Positions 24,309 to 34,000 of a stretch of DNA of 64,000 nt are shown here, piece after piece. A model generated the notes under the pieces. That model was not told the DNA's origin. It worked only from the letters and a program-made list of their open reading frames with translations, and made no database searches. The position numbers and the translations under genes were made by a program. Location of the stretch: contig MKWA01000002.1 of NCBI GenBank assembly GCA_001899285.1, positions 1 to 64,000 on the forward strand, written 5' to 3'. Origin of the DNA: Rhizobiales bacterium 64-17 (GTDB lineage: Bacteria; Pseudomonadota; Alphaproteobacteria; Rhizobiales; Xanthobacteraceae). Positions within the stretch are counted from its first letter, which is position 1. Every line of letters begins with the position of its first letter.

Positions 24309-24758
24309 ATGGGATGGTTATATTTTAGTGAGTCGAACTTGAAAGCTGAAGTGTGCGTTGGTGTTGGCCATATATCAGTCTGGCGAAATTACGCGATAGC
24401 GTCGATTGCGGTAATCGCAACAGGCGTCGCCATCACACCGTCGAGCGCCTGCGCTGTTTCTGACTTTGAGATTATCCAGGCTGACTGGCGCATTACAAAC
24501 AAAGAATTGCACTTCGTTACCATGGTAGGTGAGATCAAAAGCAACTGCGTCACGCCGATGGGCGCTGAGATTCAAGTCGTTTTTCGTGATTCCGCTGGCA
24601 AGGTGGTGGTGACAAAGGAGTTTTATCCGAAGAGGTCGCGCGACTTGCAGCCAGGTGAAATTTGCGCATTTACGAATGAATTTCTAGCTGATGATTTGGA
24701 AAAAAATTTTGCAACAGCAAGCGTGAAGGTTATTGGCACATATCGTTGGGGCAAATAA
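24309..24758 (+). CDS. Hypothetical exported protein, possible FxLYD-like domain
   Basis: 149-residue protein with a hydrophobic segment at about 25-50 (signal anchor or long signal peptide) and a beta-sandwich-like remainder: F-E-I-I-Q-A-D-W-R-I-T, H-F-V-T-M-V-G-E-I-K-S-N-C-V-T, I-Q-V-V-F-R-D-S-A-G-K-V-V and L-Q-P-G-E-I-C-A-F. This pattern recalls FxLYD domains, but the match is weak. A strong AGGAGG ribosome site lies 6-12 bases before ATG 24309, 17 bases after the previous gene. AT-rich codon use. Confidence 0.6.
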   Translation: MGWLYFSESNLKAEVCVGVGHISVWRNYAIASIAVIATGVAITPSSACAVSDFEIIQADWRITNKELHFVTMVGEIKSNCVTPMGAEIQVVFRDSAGKVVVTKEFYPKRSRDLQPGEICAFTNEFLADDLEKNFATASVKVIGTYRWGK

Positions 24759-24760
24759 CG

Positions 24761-24991
24761 ATGAAAATCCTCTCCAACGAAACTGATTTTGGCGTTGCGA
24801 CGATGAAAAACGCCTGGGGGCCAACCTGGAGGAGTGTCTGTTATCTCGCGCTCATTTGGGGTGCCGTATGGATGGTGAGCAAAGTTTTTACAGCTCTCTC
24901 TGAGGAGACATTGATAGCGACCGGTGTTCTTTGGACGGGTTGGAATGTATTCTGGTGGGGTGCGGTGATCTCATCTCGTATCCGATCTTAG
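24761..24991 (+). CDS. Small membrane protein of unknown function
   Basis: 76 residues with two hydrophobic segments (S-V-C-Y-L-A-L-I-W-G-A-V-W-M-V and I-A-T-G-V-L-W-T-G-W-N-V-F-W-W-G-A-V-I). ATG 24761 begins 2 bases after the previous stop. Trp-rich. No family recognised. Likely third gene of the 23545-24991 unit. Confidence 0.5.
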   Translation: MKILSNETDFGVATMKNAWGPTWRSVCYLALIWGAVWMVSKVFTALSEETLIATGVLWTGWNVFWWGAVISSRIRS

Positions 24992-25052
24992 AGCACGGTG
25001 CTGGGATGGGTGAATGGTCATAGAAGGCATGCCCTGTAAAAACGGAAGATTG

Positions 25053-25583
25053 CTATTTGGATGGGCGTCCGTGTTTCAAAATAAAGATAATCTGCGCCAC
25101 TTGCCGCCAGAGTGTCTTTTCATACCGCTGTAGCCGGTCAAACGCAGCCCCACTGCGGTTCGAGAGTCTAACAAACGTTTCCGCAATGTCGGCTTTAGCG
25201 CGTTCGGCACGGCTCCCGTGTTTTTCGACAACGATGAGCTGATTGCCGTTTGGAACGAGGGTGAGCTCCGGAGGAAGTGGAGAGGGTACATGGATGGACA
25301 AAAGCCCGTTTTCGATCGCGGCGGCGCGTCGCAGCCGCCATAGGAGTGAGCATAGCCGATCGATAAGTTCTTCGTCTGTCGGATGTATAGGTTGGTATTG
25401 ACGGCGCATCTGTAACTGGAATTGACGATACTCGTCCGGATCCTCAACGCCCGGGATCACGGTCGCCGTCATTCCGTGTTTGATCGCATTGGCGCGCGAT
25501 CGCATTTTTCCTGCGATCGTTTTCGGGCCGGTACTTTGCCTGGCGTTCTTGCGGTTTGCTGCGATTTGGCGGGGCGAGGCCAT
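25053..25583 (-). CDS. Conserved hypothetical protein (T-G-P-K-T ... N-A-I-K-H-G family)
   Basis: 176-residue basic protein with an N-terminal conserved block A-A-N-R-K-N-A-R-Q-S-T-G-P-K-T and S-R-A-N-A-I-K-H-G-M-T-A, followed by helices containing L-I-D-R-L-C-S-L-L-W-R-L-R-R and F-D-R-L-Q-R-Y-E-K-T-L-W-R. I know this N-terminal block from many short alphaproteobacterial hypothetical proteins, often in mobile or variable DNA; no function is established to my knowledge. It overlaps the Rad52-HNH stop/start junction at 25583, so it is probably the third gene of the minus-strand recombination operon. Confidence 0.7.
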   Translation of the reverse strand: MASPRQIAANRKNARQSTGPKTIAGKMRSRANAIKHGMTATVIPGVEDPDEYRQFQLQMRRQYQPIHPTDEELIDRLCSLLWRLRRAAAIENGLLSIHVPSPLPPELTLVPNGNQLIVVEKHGSRAERAKADIAETFVRLSNRSGAAFDRLQRYEKTLWRQVAQIIFILKHGRPSK

Positions 25584-26563
25584 TAGTTGTTTCTATTTTT
25601 CAATTCGCTTTTCTCGCAGCCCCGCGCGCCCAAAAATTCCAGCCAGAGACCATGGGCGATCGGGAGGGGATCGATGTCCATATCGATCCACCAGGCGATC
25701 TCGTTTCCGCTGTCGTGAAGCTGGCGATGATGCGTCCGACAAAGGGGGACGGTAAATTCGTCGCTCACCTTTCTGCTCATCGCGCGAGGCTGCGTGAACT
25801 TAAGATGATGAGCGTCGGACGGTGTCCGGCCGCAGAGGAGGCATGGCTGCGTCGCCACAAAACGCAAATGCTCCGGTTCTCTTTTTCGCGCGGGGCGCGG
25901 CATCGGATTGACCGAGGAGATTTTCAGAGCGGGGACGAGGGGCGTGTCCTGGCGGGCTTGATTCTGCGTCGGCGTCATCTCCGCAAGACTCGTTTCGTTC
26001 CTCTCCTGGGATTGGGAGGCCGACGCGGCGTCGACAAGAAAGCTCTTGTCAGCAATATGATCGAGCGGGCCAACGGGTAAAGCGGGTTCCCCCAGTGCCG
26101 ATGGTGGGATATCGGCTTGGTTCTTCGTCGCGGGTTTTGGCTGATGTTTGCCGAGATAGAGGGAGAGCCCAAAAGGTTTTCCGAATGTCGCCAAGGCTCG
26201 TTTGGTGGCGTCGGTCTCCGCGGTCTTGATGGCTTTGTCATGGGCCTCACCCAGGCTTTCGCCTTGTGCGTCGCCGCTGCCTATACCGTCGCGGGTGATG
26301 GTCTGATCTGAAGCACGCACGGTAATCCGTACACGGGCCACGTAAACGGCTTCGTATTGTCCCTGACGTTCGCGGCCGAGGAGGCATTTGGTCTCCACGG
26401 TCTCTCTGTTCCAACCATCCGGTCCGAAGATACGGTTTGCCTCAGCGATGGCGTGCCAGCCTTCAATGTAACTGAGTTCACGTCCTTGCCGCTGACGCGT
26501 GCGCACGACGCTTGGCTTAAGCTCGGTGTTGAGCGCTCGGCGCTGTTTGACGGAAAACCCCAT
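25583..26563 (-). CDS. Rad52-family annealing protein fused to an HNH-like nuclease domain
   Basis: 326-residue protein. Residues about 1-135 match the Rad52/Rad22 single-strand annealing fold (R-E-L-S-Y-I-E-G-W-H-A-I-A-E-A-N-R-I-F-G-P-D-G-W and E-T-D-A-T-K-R-A-L-A-T-F-G). A Pro/Gln-rich linker follows, then residues about 235-300 carry a zinc/HNH-like unit: C-L-L-C-G ... D-A-H-H-L ... V-P-L-C-R-T-H-H-R-Q-L-H, similar to phage DUF968-type nucleases. Such a fusion would combine strand annealing with DNA or junction cleavage. It abuts the Gp157-like gene (26563) and the 176-residue gene, so one operon. Rhizobial chromosomes carry related proteins. Confidence 0.82.
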   Translation of the reverse strand: MGFSVKQRRALNTELKPSVVRTRQRQGRELSYIEGWHAIAEANRIFGPDGWNRETVETKCLLGRERQGQYEAVYVARVRITVRASDQTITRDGIGSGDAQGESLGEAHDKAIKTAETDATKRALATFGKPFGLSLYLGKHQPKPATKNQADIPPSALGEPALPVGPLDHIADKSFLVDAASASQSQERNETSLAEMTPTQNQARQDTPLVPALKISSVNPMPRPARKREPEHLRFVATQPCLLCGRTPSDAHHLKFTQPRAMSRKVSDEFTVPLCRTHHRQLHDSGNEIAWWIDMDIDPLPIAHGLWLEFLGARGCEKSELKNRNN

Positions 26564-27063
26564 TACTTGACCCTCACCGTCAGCACCGGTTCAGGATTGG
26601 AAAGATTGACGCCGGCGACCGGTTCCCCGCGCTTGAGTTCGCTCAGCAACGCTTGCCGATTGAGCTTTGGTTCTCGTGGCTCCCAGTAGGCCAAGGGAAT
26701 TTCGGTCTCGTCGATCACGACGAGGCCGGGCATTCCGAGCCGGACCGAGAGAGTAAAATCCGCCGCCGTGATTTTGGGAATCTGCGCCTCGACCATGACG
26801 TCGCGGGCGATTGTTCGACGCTTGGAAGCCCGGTCGAGAAACCGCTCGCGGCGCTCCTGCATTTCGGTAATCCGGATCTTAAGCCCTTCGGCCAGAGCTT
26901 CGTCGGTCAATGCCGAGCGCATGATCGCCGCCAGGATTTCGTGGAGGTCGGTGAGACCTTCCACGGTATCGGCGAGGGTTTGTTCATCGAGATCGGGTTC
27001 GTCGGCCTGCAGGCGGGTGCGGACGGCTTGATAATGAGCGCGGGCAAAATCGAGGTGATTCAT
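26563..27063 (-). CDS. Siphovirus Gp157-like protein
   Basis: 166-residue protein matching the phage Gp157 family: a helical N-terminal half (L-T-D-L-H-E-I-L-A-A-I; L-K-I-R-I-T-E-M-Q-E-R-R-E-R-F) and a C-terminal half with I-P-K-I-T-A-A-D-F-T-L-S-V-R and I-P-L-A-Y-W. The family sits in early phage operons beside annealing or recombination genes and its activity is unknown. ATG 27063 has GGAG eight bases upstream; TTG 27066 is rejected. It is the first gene of the minus-strand operon and starts just beside a double palindrome. Confidence 0.82.
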   Translation of the reverse strand: MNHLDFARAHYQAVRTRLQADEPDLDEQTLADTVEGLTDLHEILAAIMRSALTDEALAEGLKIRITEMQERRERFLDRASKRRTIARDVMVEAQIPKITAADFTLSVRLGMPGLVVIDETEIPLAYWEPREPKLNRQALLSELKRGEPVAGVNLSNPEPVLTVRVK

Positions 27064-27077
27064 CAAGGTTACTCCAC

Positions 27078-27107
27078 ATCACTCGTTAATGAGTGATTAT
27101 CACTCAT
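27078..27107. promoter_or_regulatory. Two overlapping palindromes, probable operator of the XRE regulator
   Basis: ATCACTC-GTTAAT-GAGTGAT overlaps ATGAGTGA-TTA-TCACTCAT (8-bp perfect arms). The sites share the GAGTGA half and lie between the divergent Gp157 and XRE genes, the typical layout of a repressor that controls its neighbour and itself. Confidence 0.75.
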
Positions 27108-27153
27108 ATAGAAGTGCTTGTAAAGTTAGATCAAATGGAGAACACTCGGTTTT

Positions 27154-27393
27154 ATGCTCACGGCACAACAAGTCCGCGCTGCTCGGGCGCTTCTCGGGTG
27201 GAAACAGGAAGAACTTGCTCAAAAAGCGGGTATCGGTCTTGCCACGATTCAGCGCCTCGAACGCGGTTCGGGGCCTCTGATGGCTCATGTCTCGACGGCT
27301 GTGAAAATTGAAACCTGCCTCAAGGAGGCCGGCATTGAATTTATGGAAGCCGACGTTTCTGCGGGGGAAGGGGTCCGCTTCGCAAAGGTCTGA
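27154..27393 (+). CDS. Small XRE-family repressor
   Basis: 79-residue protein, almost wholly an HTH_3 domain: V-R-A-A-R-A-L-L-G-W-K-Q-E-E-L-A-Q-K-A-G-I-G-L-A-T-I-Q-R-L-E-R-G at residues 7-38, then a helix and F-M-E-A-D-V-S-A-G-E-G-V-R-F. Proteins with this ending are common small regulators of rhizobial chromosomes. It is divergent from the Gp157/Rad52 operon over the double palindrome, so it likely represses that operon. Confidence 0.85.
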   Translation: MLTAQQVRAARALLGWKQEELAQKAGIGLATIQRLERGSGPLMAHVSTAVKIETCLKEAGIEFMEADVSAGEGVRFAKV

Positions 27394-27417
27394 CGCTGTC
27401 CCGTGCAGCTGTTTTCC

Positions 27418-27846
27418 TTACGACGTTCCCGCCATCTGGGAGACCTTCAAACGCAATGCCTTCATCTCGTTGAACTCCCGGGTGACGTCGCGCATGACGG
27501 CGACGAGCAGGGCAATTTTCCCACCCACGCTCACCGGCGCGATGGTGAAGGCGACGGAAATCCGCTCGCCGTCCTTGCGGATCGCCGGCACGGACAGGAG
27601 GTCGCTCCCCGCGTAGCGACTTCGTCCGGTTTGCATCACCTTGTGCCAGCCGTCCCAGTGCGCTTTCCGTAACCGCTCGGGGATGATCAGATCGAGCGAT
27701 TGTCCGCTCGCTTCGGTGGCCGTGTAGCCGAAGATGCGCTCGGCCCCCGGATTCCAGAACCTGATCAGCCCTTCGGGGTCGCCGGCGACAATGGCATCGG
27801 CTTCGCTGGCAAGCACGGCGCTGGCGATCGAAGAGGTGAGGTCCAT
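27418..27846 (-). CDS. Standalone PAS-domain protein
   Basis: 142-residue single PAS domain: [24 protein letters not shown] near the start, [26 protein letters not shown] and a final R-D-V-T-R-E-F. There is no kinase, cyclase or HTH partner domain. It may sense redox or a small ligand and act through another protein. Convergent with the XRE gene (24 bases apart) and divergent from cysD. Confidence 0.85.
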   Translation of the reverse strand: MDLTSSIASAVLASEADAIVAGDPEGLIRFWNPGAERIFGYTATEASGQSLDLIIPERLRKAHWDGWHKVMQTGRSRYAGSDLLSVPAIRKDGERISVAFTIAPVSVGGKIALLVAVMRDVTREFNEMKALRLKVSQMAGTS

Positions 27847-27911
27847 GGTGCGATCCGAAAGGGGGCTGTCGGCTGCCCCGTGTTATGTCGGAAAAGGTGC
27901 CATCGCGGGCG

Positions 27912-27952
27912 CCGCAGCGAAATCCGACAAAAGGCTGCGGTTAGGGTTTTTT
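27912..27952 (+). promoter_or_regulatory. Hairpin plus T-tract in the cysD leader, possible attenuator
   Basis: CCGCAGC / GCTGCGG (7-bp perfect stem, 15-base loop) followed by TTAGGG and a TTTTTT run, about 100 bases before cysD. A second hairpin, CCGGTGC / GCACCGG, lies at 27976-27999. The pair suggests leader-based control, but no known riboswitch was recognised. Confidence 0.4.
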
Positions 27953-28051
27953 CGGAGCATTCTGCGACGGAAATGCCGGTGCCCGAGGGGTTGCACCGGT
28001 AATAGGCGCAGCGTAACCAGTCGCCAGATCACAGGTGGTATTTTTGAGCCG

Positions 28052-28963
28052 ATGAACTGGCGCCAGCACAATGTCCGTCTCGCCGCGCTGGAGGCGCAGG
28101 CGATCGAAATCATCCGTGAGGCCGAGGCGGAGCTCGCCAATCCGGTGATGCTCTATTCCATCGGCAAGGATTCCAGTGTGATGCTGCACCTGGCGCTGAA
28201 GGCTTTCACGCCCTCGAAGCTGCCGTTCCCGCTGCTGCATGTCGACACTACCTGGAAATTTCGCGAGATGATCGCGTTTCGCGACGAGACGGCGAAACGT
28301 CTTGGTGTCGATCTACAGGTCTATACCAATGAGGACGGCGTCAGGCGTGGCATTTCGCCGGTAGCCTCTGGCGCCTCGATCCACACCCAGGTGATGAAGA
28401 CCGAGGCGCTGCGCCAGGCGCTCGACAAGGGCCGGTTCGACGCAGCCTTTGGCGGCGCGCGCCGCGACGAGGAAAAGAGCCGCGCCAAGGAGCGCATCTT
28501 CTCGCACCGGACGCAGACCCATGGCTGGGATCCGCGCTCGCAGCGGCCGGAATTGTGGCGCGTGTTCAATACGCGCCTCAAGGCAGGGGAATCGATGCGG
28601 GTGTTTCCGCTGTCGAACTGGACCGAACTCGACGTCTGGGACTACGTGGCGGCCGAAGCCATTCCAGTGGTGCCGCTCTATTTCGCAAAGCCGCGCCCGG
28701 TGGTGGAGCGCGACGGCGCATTGATCATGGTTGACGACGACCGGCTGCCGCTACGGGCGGGTGAGCAACCGCGCGAGATGATGGTGCGCTTTCGCACCCT
28801 CGGCTGTTATCCGCTGACCGGCGCGATCCGCTCGGAAGCTACCACGCTCGATGCGATCCTTGACGAAATGCGGCAGTCGCGTACGTCGGAACGGCAGGGG
28901 CGATTGATTGATCATGACGAAAGCGGTTCGATGGAGAAGAAGAAGCGAGAGGGTTATTTCTGA
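28052..28963 (+). CDS. cysD: Sulfate adenylyltransferase subunit 2
   Basis: 303-residue small subunit of ATP sulfurylase, making APS from sulfate and ATP with CysN. The PP-loop motif is [10 protein letters not shown] at about 35-44, followed by the family's [10 protein letters not shown] and [17 protein letters not shown]. The C-terminus [10 protein letters not shown] is the typical CysD end. ATG 28052 is chosen at the conserved start. It overlaps cysNC by one base. Rhizobial NodP is the same enzyme; here the location next to a polysaccharide locus with sulfotransferases suggests use in polymer sulfation as well as, or instead of, assimilation. Confidence 0.96.
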   Translation: MNWRQHNVRLAALEAQAIEIIREAEAELANPVMLYSIGKDSSVMLHLALKAFTPSKLPFPLLHVDTTWKFREMIAFRDETAKRLGVDLQVYTNEDGVRRGISPVASGASIHTQVMKTEALRQALDKGRFDAAFGGARRDEEKSRAKERIFSHRTQTHGWDPRSQRPELWRVFNTRLKAGESMRVFPLSNWTELDVWDYVAAEAIPVVPLYFAKPRPVVERDGALIMVDDDRLPLRAGEQPREMMVRFRTLGCYPLTGAIRSEATTLDAILDEMRQSRTSERQGRLIDHDESGSMEKKKREGYF

Positions 28964-30837
28964 TGACCCCGTCTTCGTCTGACAACACGCTGCTGGCGAC
29001 GCGGCCGGCGCTTCGCTTTCTCACCTGTGGTTCCGTTGATGACGGAAAGTCGACGCTGATCGGGCGGCTGCTTTATGAGCAGGGTTTGATCTTCGACGAT
29101 CATATGACCGCGCTGCAAAGCGATTCCCGTAAGCACGGTACGACCGGCGAGGATATCGATTTCGCGCTTCTGCTCGACGGTCTCGAGGCCGAGCGCGAGC
29201 AGGGCATCACCATCGACGTCGCCTATCGTTATTTCGCGACACCGCGCCGCCATTTCATCGTCGCTGATGCGCCGGGTCATGAGCAATATACGCGCAACAT
29301 GGCGACCGGCGCGTCGAACAGCGATCTTGCTGTGATCCTGGTCGATGCGTCGAAGGGGCTGATGCCGCAGACGCGACGGCATGCGATGATCGCAAGCCTG
29401 CTCGGCATCCGTTATGTGGCGCTGGCGATCAACAAGATCGATCTGGTCGATTTCCGTCAGGATGTTTTCGACCTGATCGTTGCCGAGTTCACCGTTTTCG
29501 CGGCGGCGCTGGGATTCAAAGATATCAGGCCGATCCCGCTGGCGGCGCGTTTCGGCGATAACGTGTTGTCGCCGAGTTCTCGGACGCCTTGGTACGATGG
29601 CCCGTCACTGATGGCCTATCTGGAGGCGGTCGAGATCGACGACGACCGTGCTGCGCAGCCGTTCCGCATGCCCGTGCAATGGGTCAATCGGCCGAATGCC
29701 GATTTCCGCGGATTTGCCGGAACAGTCGCCGCGGGTGCTGTTGCGCCGGGCGATCCCGTTGTCGTCCTGCCGTCGGGGCAGGGGAGCCGGATCAAGGACG
29801 TGCTGGGTCCGCAGGGCGCAGTCGAGCGCGCCGGGGCGGGGACAGCGGTGACGGTGACGCTCGCAAGCGAGATCGATATCGCGCGCGGCGATATGCTCGC
29901 CGCGCCGGATCATCGTCCGCAGGTTGCCGACCAGTTCGCCGCACATCTCGTTTGGATGTCATCGGAACCATTGCTGCCTGGCCGCTCCTATTTGATGAAA
30001 ATCAATCATGTGACGATGACCGCGAGCGTCACCGAGCTAAAGCACCGCATCGACGTCGAAAATCTCGACAAGCTCGCCGCCAAGACGCTGGCGATGAATG
30101 AGATTGGTGTGGCCAATCTCTCGCTGGCGCGACCCATTCCGTTCGACGCCTATGCCGATAATCGCACGACCGGCGCTTTCATACTTATCGACCGCTACAG
30201 CAATGAAACCGTCGCTGCCGGTATGATCGACTTCGCGCTGCGCCGTGCGACCAATATCCACTATCAGCCGATCACGGTGGCAAAGGCGGAACGCACCCGG
30301 CTGATGACGCATAAGCCGGTGGTGCTGTGGTTCACCGGATTGTCCGGCGCCGGCAAATCGACGATTGCCAATCTCGTGGAAGCGAGCCTGCACGCGCGCG
30401 GGGTGCACACGACGCTTCTGGATGGCGACAATATCCGCCACGGCCTCAACAAGGATTTGGGCTTCACAGCCGGCGAGCGCGTCGAGAACATCCGACGCAT
30501 CGGCGAGGTGGCGAAGCTGATGACCGAGGCCGGTCTGGTCGTGCTGTGTTCGTTTATCTCGCCGTTCCGCGCCGAACGGCGGATGGTGCGTGAGTTGCTG
30601 CCCGATGGTGAGTTCATTGAGGTTTTCGTCGATGCCGACCTTGATGCCTGCATCGCCCGTGACCCGAAAGGGCTCTACCGCCGGGCGCTGGCCGGGGAGA
30701 TCAAGAATTTCACCGGTGTTGACCAGCCCTATGAGCGCCCGGAGAACGCCGAGCTGACGCTCGACACCGCTCATGACAGTGCGGCCACGCTCGCCGATCA
30801 GGTGGTGGCCGAACTGATCCGGCGGCGGGTTTTCTGA
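28963..30837 (+). CDS. cysNC: Bifunctional sulfate adenylyltransferase subunit 1 / APS kinase
   Basis: 624-residue fusion, same layout as rhizobial NodQ. The N-terminal GTPase part has G-S-V-D-D-G-K-S-T (about 23-31), D-A-P-G-H-E-Q-Y and N-K-I-D; its GTP hydrolysis drives APS formation by CysD. The APS kinase part begins near residue 448 and carries [20 protein letters not shown] and C-S-F-I-S-P-F. It yields PAPS, the donor for sulfotransferases and for cysteine synthesis. ATG 28963 overlaps the cysD stop (TGATG). Confidence 0.96.
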   Translation: MTPSSSDNTLLATRPALRFLTCGSVDDGKSTLIGRLLYEQGLIFDDHMTALQSDSRKHGTTGEDIDFALLLDGLEAEREQGITIDVAYRYFATPRRHFIVADAPGHEQYTRNMATGASNSDLAVILVDASKGLMPQTRRHAMIASLLGIRYVALAINKIDLVDFRQDVFDLIVAEFTVFAAALGFKDIRPIPLAARFGDNVLSPSSRTPWYDGPSLMAYLEAVEIDDDRAAQPFRMPVQWVNRPNADFRGFAGTVAAGAVAPGDPVVVLPSGQGSRIKDVLGPQGAVERAGAGTAVTVTLASEIDIARGDMLAAPDHRPQVADQFAAHLVWMSSEPLLPGRSYLMKINHVTMTASVTELKHRIDVENLDKLAAKTLAMNEIGVANLSLARPIPFDAYADNRTTGAFILIDRYSNETVAAGMIDFALRRATNIHYQPITVAKAERTRLMTHKPVVLWFTGLSGAGKSTIANLVEASLHARGVHTTLLDGDNIRHGLNKDLGFTAGERVENIRRIGEVAKLMTEAGLVVLCSFISPFRAERRMVRELLPDGEFIEVFVDADLDACIARDPKGLYRRALAGEIKNFTGVDQPYERPENAELTLDTAHDSAATLADQVVAELIRRRVF

Positions 30838-31085
30838 CCATCGTCGTCCCTGTGTCGGAGTGATTCCGCTGTCGATCGGGATTTCGCTGGGTCGCTGCAC
30901 TCGATTCAAGCGGGAGGCGGTATTTAAATACTCCCCTCAGAGCTGGTTAAAGTTCTGATGTTTCTGATATTTTTGCTGAGAGCGAATCCGTCTTAACCTT
31001 CGGAAGCCGAATACAACTAATTGGCGAGCGAAGGGTTATAAGTTATTTATGCGATTGATGTTCGTGCCGCAGGGGCGGCTATCCG
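30838..31085 (+). promoter_or_regulatory. Leader of the polyketide synthase gene with a palindrome
   Basis: 248 bases without a gene. At 30920-30931 lies the perfect 12-bp palindrome GTATTTAAATAC, flanked by GGGAG (30912-30916) and CTCCC (30931-30935). It may be an operator or end structure for cysNC; an AT-rich stretch follows up to the PKS start. Confidence 0.45.
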
Positions 31086-34000
31086 GTGGGTATTTTGGGC
31101 GACCTGCATCATATCAACGACGATATCGCGATCGTCGGTTGGGCTTGCCGTTTTCCCGGCGCCAATAGCACAAGCGATTTCTGGGATTTGATGGCGCGCG
31201 GACAATGCACCGTGACGCGCGTGCCAGAGGATCGTTTTTCCCTCGCGCGCTTCGGGCATCCCCGCCGGCAGGAACGGGGCCGGAGCTATAGCTGGGCCGC
31301 GGGCGTCCTCGACAATGTCTGGCACTTCGACCCCAGCGTGTTCGGCATTTCGCCGCGCGAGGCGATCCAGATGGACCCGCAGCAGCGGCTGCTGCTGCAA
31401 CTGACCTGGGAGGCGTTCGAGGATGCCGGCATTCGCCCCTCGACCGTGGCGGGTAAGGATGTCGGCGTTTATGTCGGTGCGTCGCAGATCGACTATGCGC
31501 ATACTTTCGTCACCGACCAGGCGATCGCGGATTCGCATTTCGCGACCGGGACCGCGCTCGCCATTCTCGCCAACCGGATTTCCTACATTTTCGATCTGCG
31601 CGGACCGAGCGTCACGGTCGACACCGCGTGCTCATCGTCGCTGGTAGCGCTGCATCAGGCAGTTGAGGCGTTGCGATCGGGTCGCATCGATACTGCGATT
31701 GTTGGCGGCACCAACGTCATTACCAGCCCATCTTCGTTCATCGCCTTCTCGCAAGCCTCGATGCTGTCGCCGACAGGGTTGTGTCAGGCGTTCTCCAGCA
31801 AGGCGGACGGCTTCGTCCGTGCGGAGGGCGGGGGGATCGTCATTTTGCGGCGGCTGGCGCAGGCGCAGGCCGCGCGCAATCCGGTCCATGGCTTTGTCCT
31901 GGCAACCGATGTCAATTCCGACGGCCGTACCGGCGGCATTTCACTGCCGTCGCTGGAGGCGCAACAAGCGCTTCTCGAACGTATTTATGGACCGGATGGC
32001 GTTGACCCCAATCGTCTGGCGTTCGTCGAAGCGCACGGGACGGGAACTGCGGCCGGCGATCCGATCGAGGCGACGGCGCTCGGCCGTGGATTGGGTCAGC
32101 GTCGTTCAAAGCCACTGCCGATCGGCTCGGTCAAAACCAATATCGGCCACCTCGAGCCGGGCGCCGGCATCGCGGGCCTGATCAAGTCGGTGATGGCGCT
32201 CAATCACGGTGTGCTGCCGCCGTCGCTCCATTGTGACGAACTCAATCCGAACATTGCGTTTGACGACCTCAATCTCAAGGTCTGCCAGGAGGCCATATCG
32301 CTACGCGGCGAAGCGGGCACGCTGGCCGGCGTCAATTCCTTCGGGTTCGGTGGCACGAATGCGCATGCGGTGGTCGCTGGCGGGAAGAGCGCGGCGCCGC
32401 CGCGCGCGTTGGCTCCTGGGGCGGGATCATTTGTGATCTCGGCCGAAACGGCGCCCGCGCTGGCGTCGCTTGCCCAAAGCTATGCCGGCAAGATCGACGG
32501 GCTATCTAAACGCGATGTTGCGGCGATGGCCGGCGCTGCGGCGCATCGGCGCGAGCATCTGTCCCATCGTCTGGTGGTGACGTCATCCGATACCAAGGAA
32601 ATCGCACGCGCACTTCAGGCTTTCGCGGTTGATGGGGAAGATCCCAATCTTGTCGTCGGGAACGCCGTCGGCCGAAATCTTCCGGTCGCCTTCGTCTATG
32701 CTGGAAACGGCAGCCAATGGGTCGGCATGGGTCAGGCCGCTCATCGGACCAATGCGGTCTTCCGCAAGCACTTCGATCAGGTCGATGAATTGTTTGCGCC
32801 TTTGGGTGGCTGGTCGCTGCGGGATATTCTCTTCAGCGACGAACTTTCCGAGAAACTGTCACTCACGAGCGTCGCGCAGCCTCTTATTTTTGCAATCCAG
32901 AGCGCGATCACCGCCGTTCTGACATCACGTGGAATCAAGCCTGTTGCCGTGCTCGGACACAGCGTCGGCGAAATTGCTGCGGCCGAGGCGGCGGGCATTC
33001 TCGATCTCGAGACCGCAATCCGGCTCGTTTATATTCGCAGCCATCATCAGGAACGCACGCGCGGCTTTGGCCGCATGGTCGCGCTGCGCTCGACCGTGGA
33101 TACCGCGGGCGAGATGCTGCAAGCCGTGCCGGAAGTCGAGATCGCGGCCTTCAATAGCCCACGCAGCCTGACGCTGGCCGGGCCCGCCGATAAACTTGCG
33201 GCGCTGGCGACGGGCAATCCCGGCGTTGCCATGGTCGATCTCGATCTCGATTACCCATTCCATACCGGATTACTGGCGCCGATTCAGCGCGATCTGATCG
33301 CCGATCTCCAGGACATTCACGGTCATGCCGGACATACGCCGTTTGTGTCGACGGTGACTGGCCAGCAGGAATCCGGCGAAAAGCTCGACGGCGCTTATTG
33401 GTGGTGCAATGTTCGCGAGCCTGTTCAACTTGTCAGCGGATTGCACAAAGCTGCCGCACTCGGCGCGCGCTGCTTCCTCGATATTGGCGCGCGGCCGACG
33501 CTCCTCAAGCACATCACTGACAGCCTCGACGGCGAAACCACCAGCTTTGCGGTTCACGCGACGCTGGACCGTAAGGATGGCGACGGCGACCCGTTCGACC
33601 GGATCGTTGCGAAAGCTCTGGTCGCTGGCGCAGCGATCGATATGGAGCAGCTGTTCGGCGTTGATCCCGGACCTGCGATCAAGCTGCCGTCCTATCCATG
33701 GCAACAACGAGAATTTCGCTTCGAGCATACCGTTGAAGCGGTCGGGATCGAACCGATCCGGCACCCGTTCGCCGGCATGCGCTATTCTGCGGATTCGCTG
33801 GAGTGGCACGCCAATATCGATACGGCGGTGCATTCCGCGTTGCAGGATCACAAAGTCGGCGAGCAGGTTCTGTTTCCCGGCACCGCGTTCCTGGAAATCG
33901 CCTTCGCCGTCGCGCGCGAGTGGCTGAAGTCCGAACAGGTCGCCATCACGAATTTCGAGATCATTAAGGCGCTCGACCTCACCAAAGGCGAGGTCCGCGA

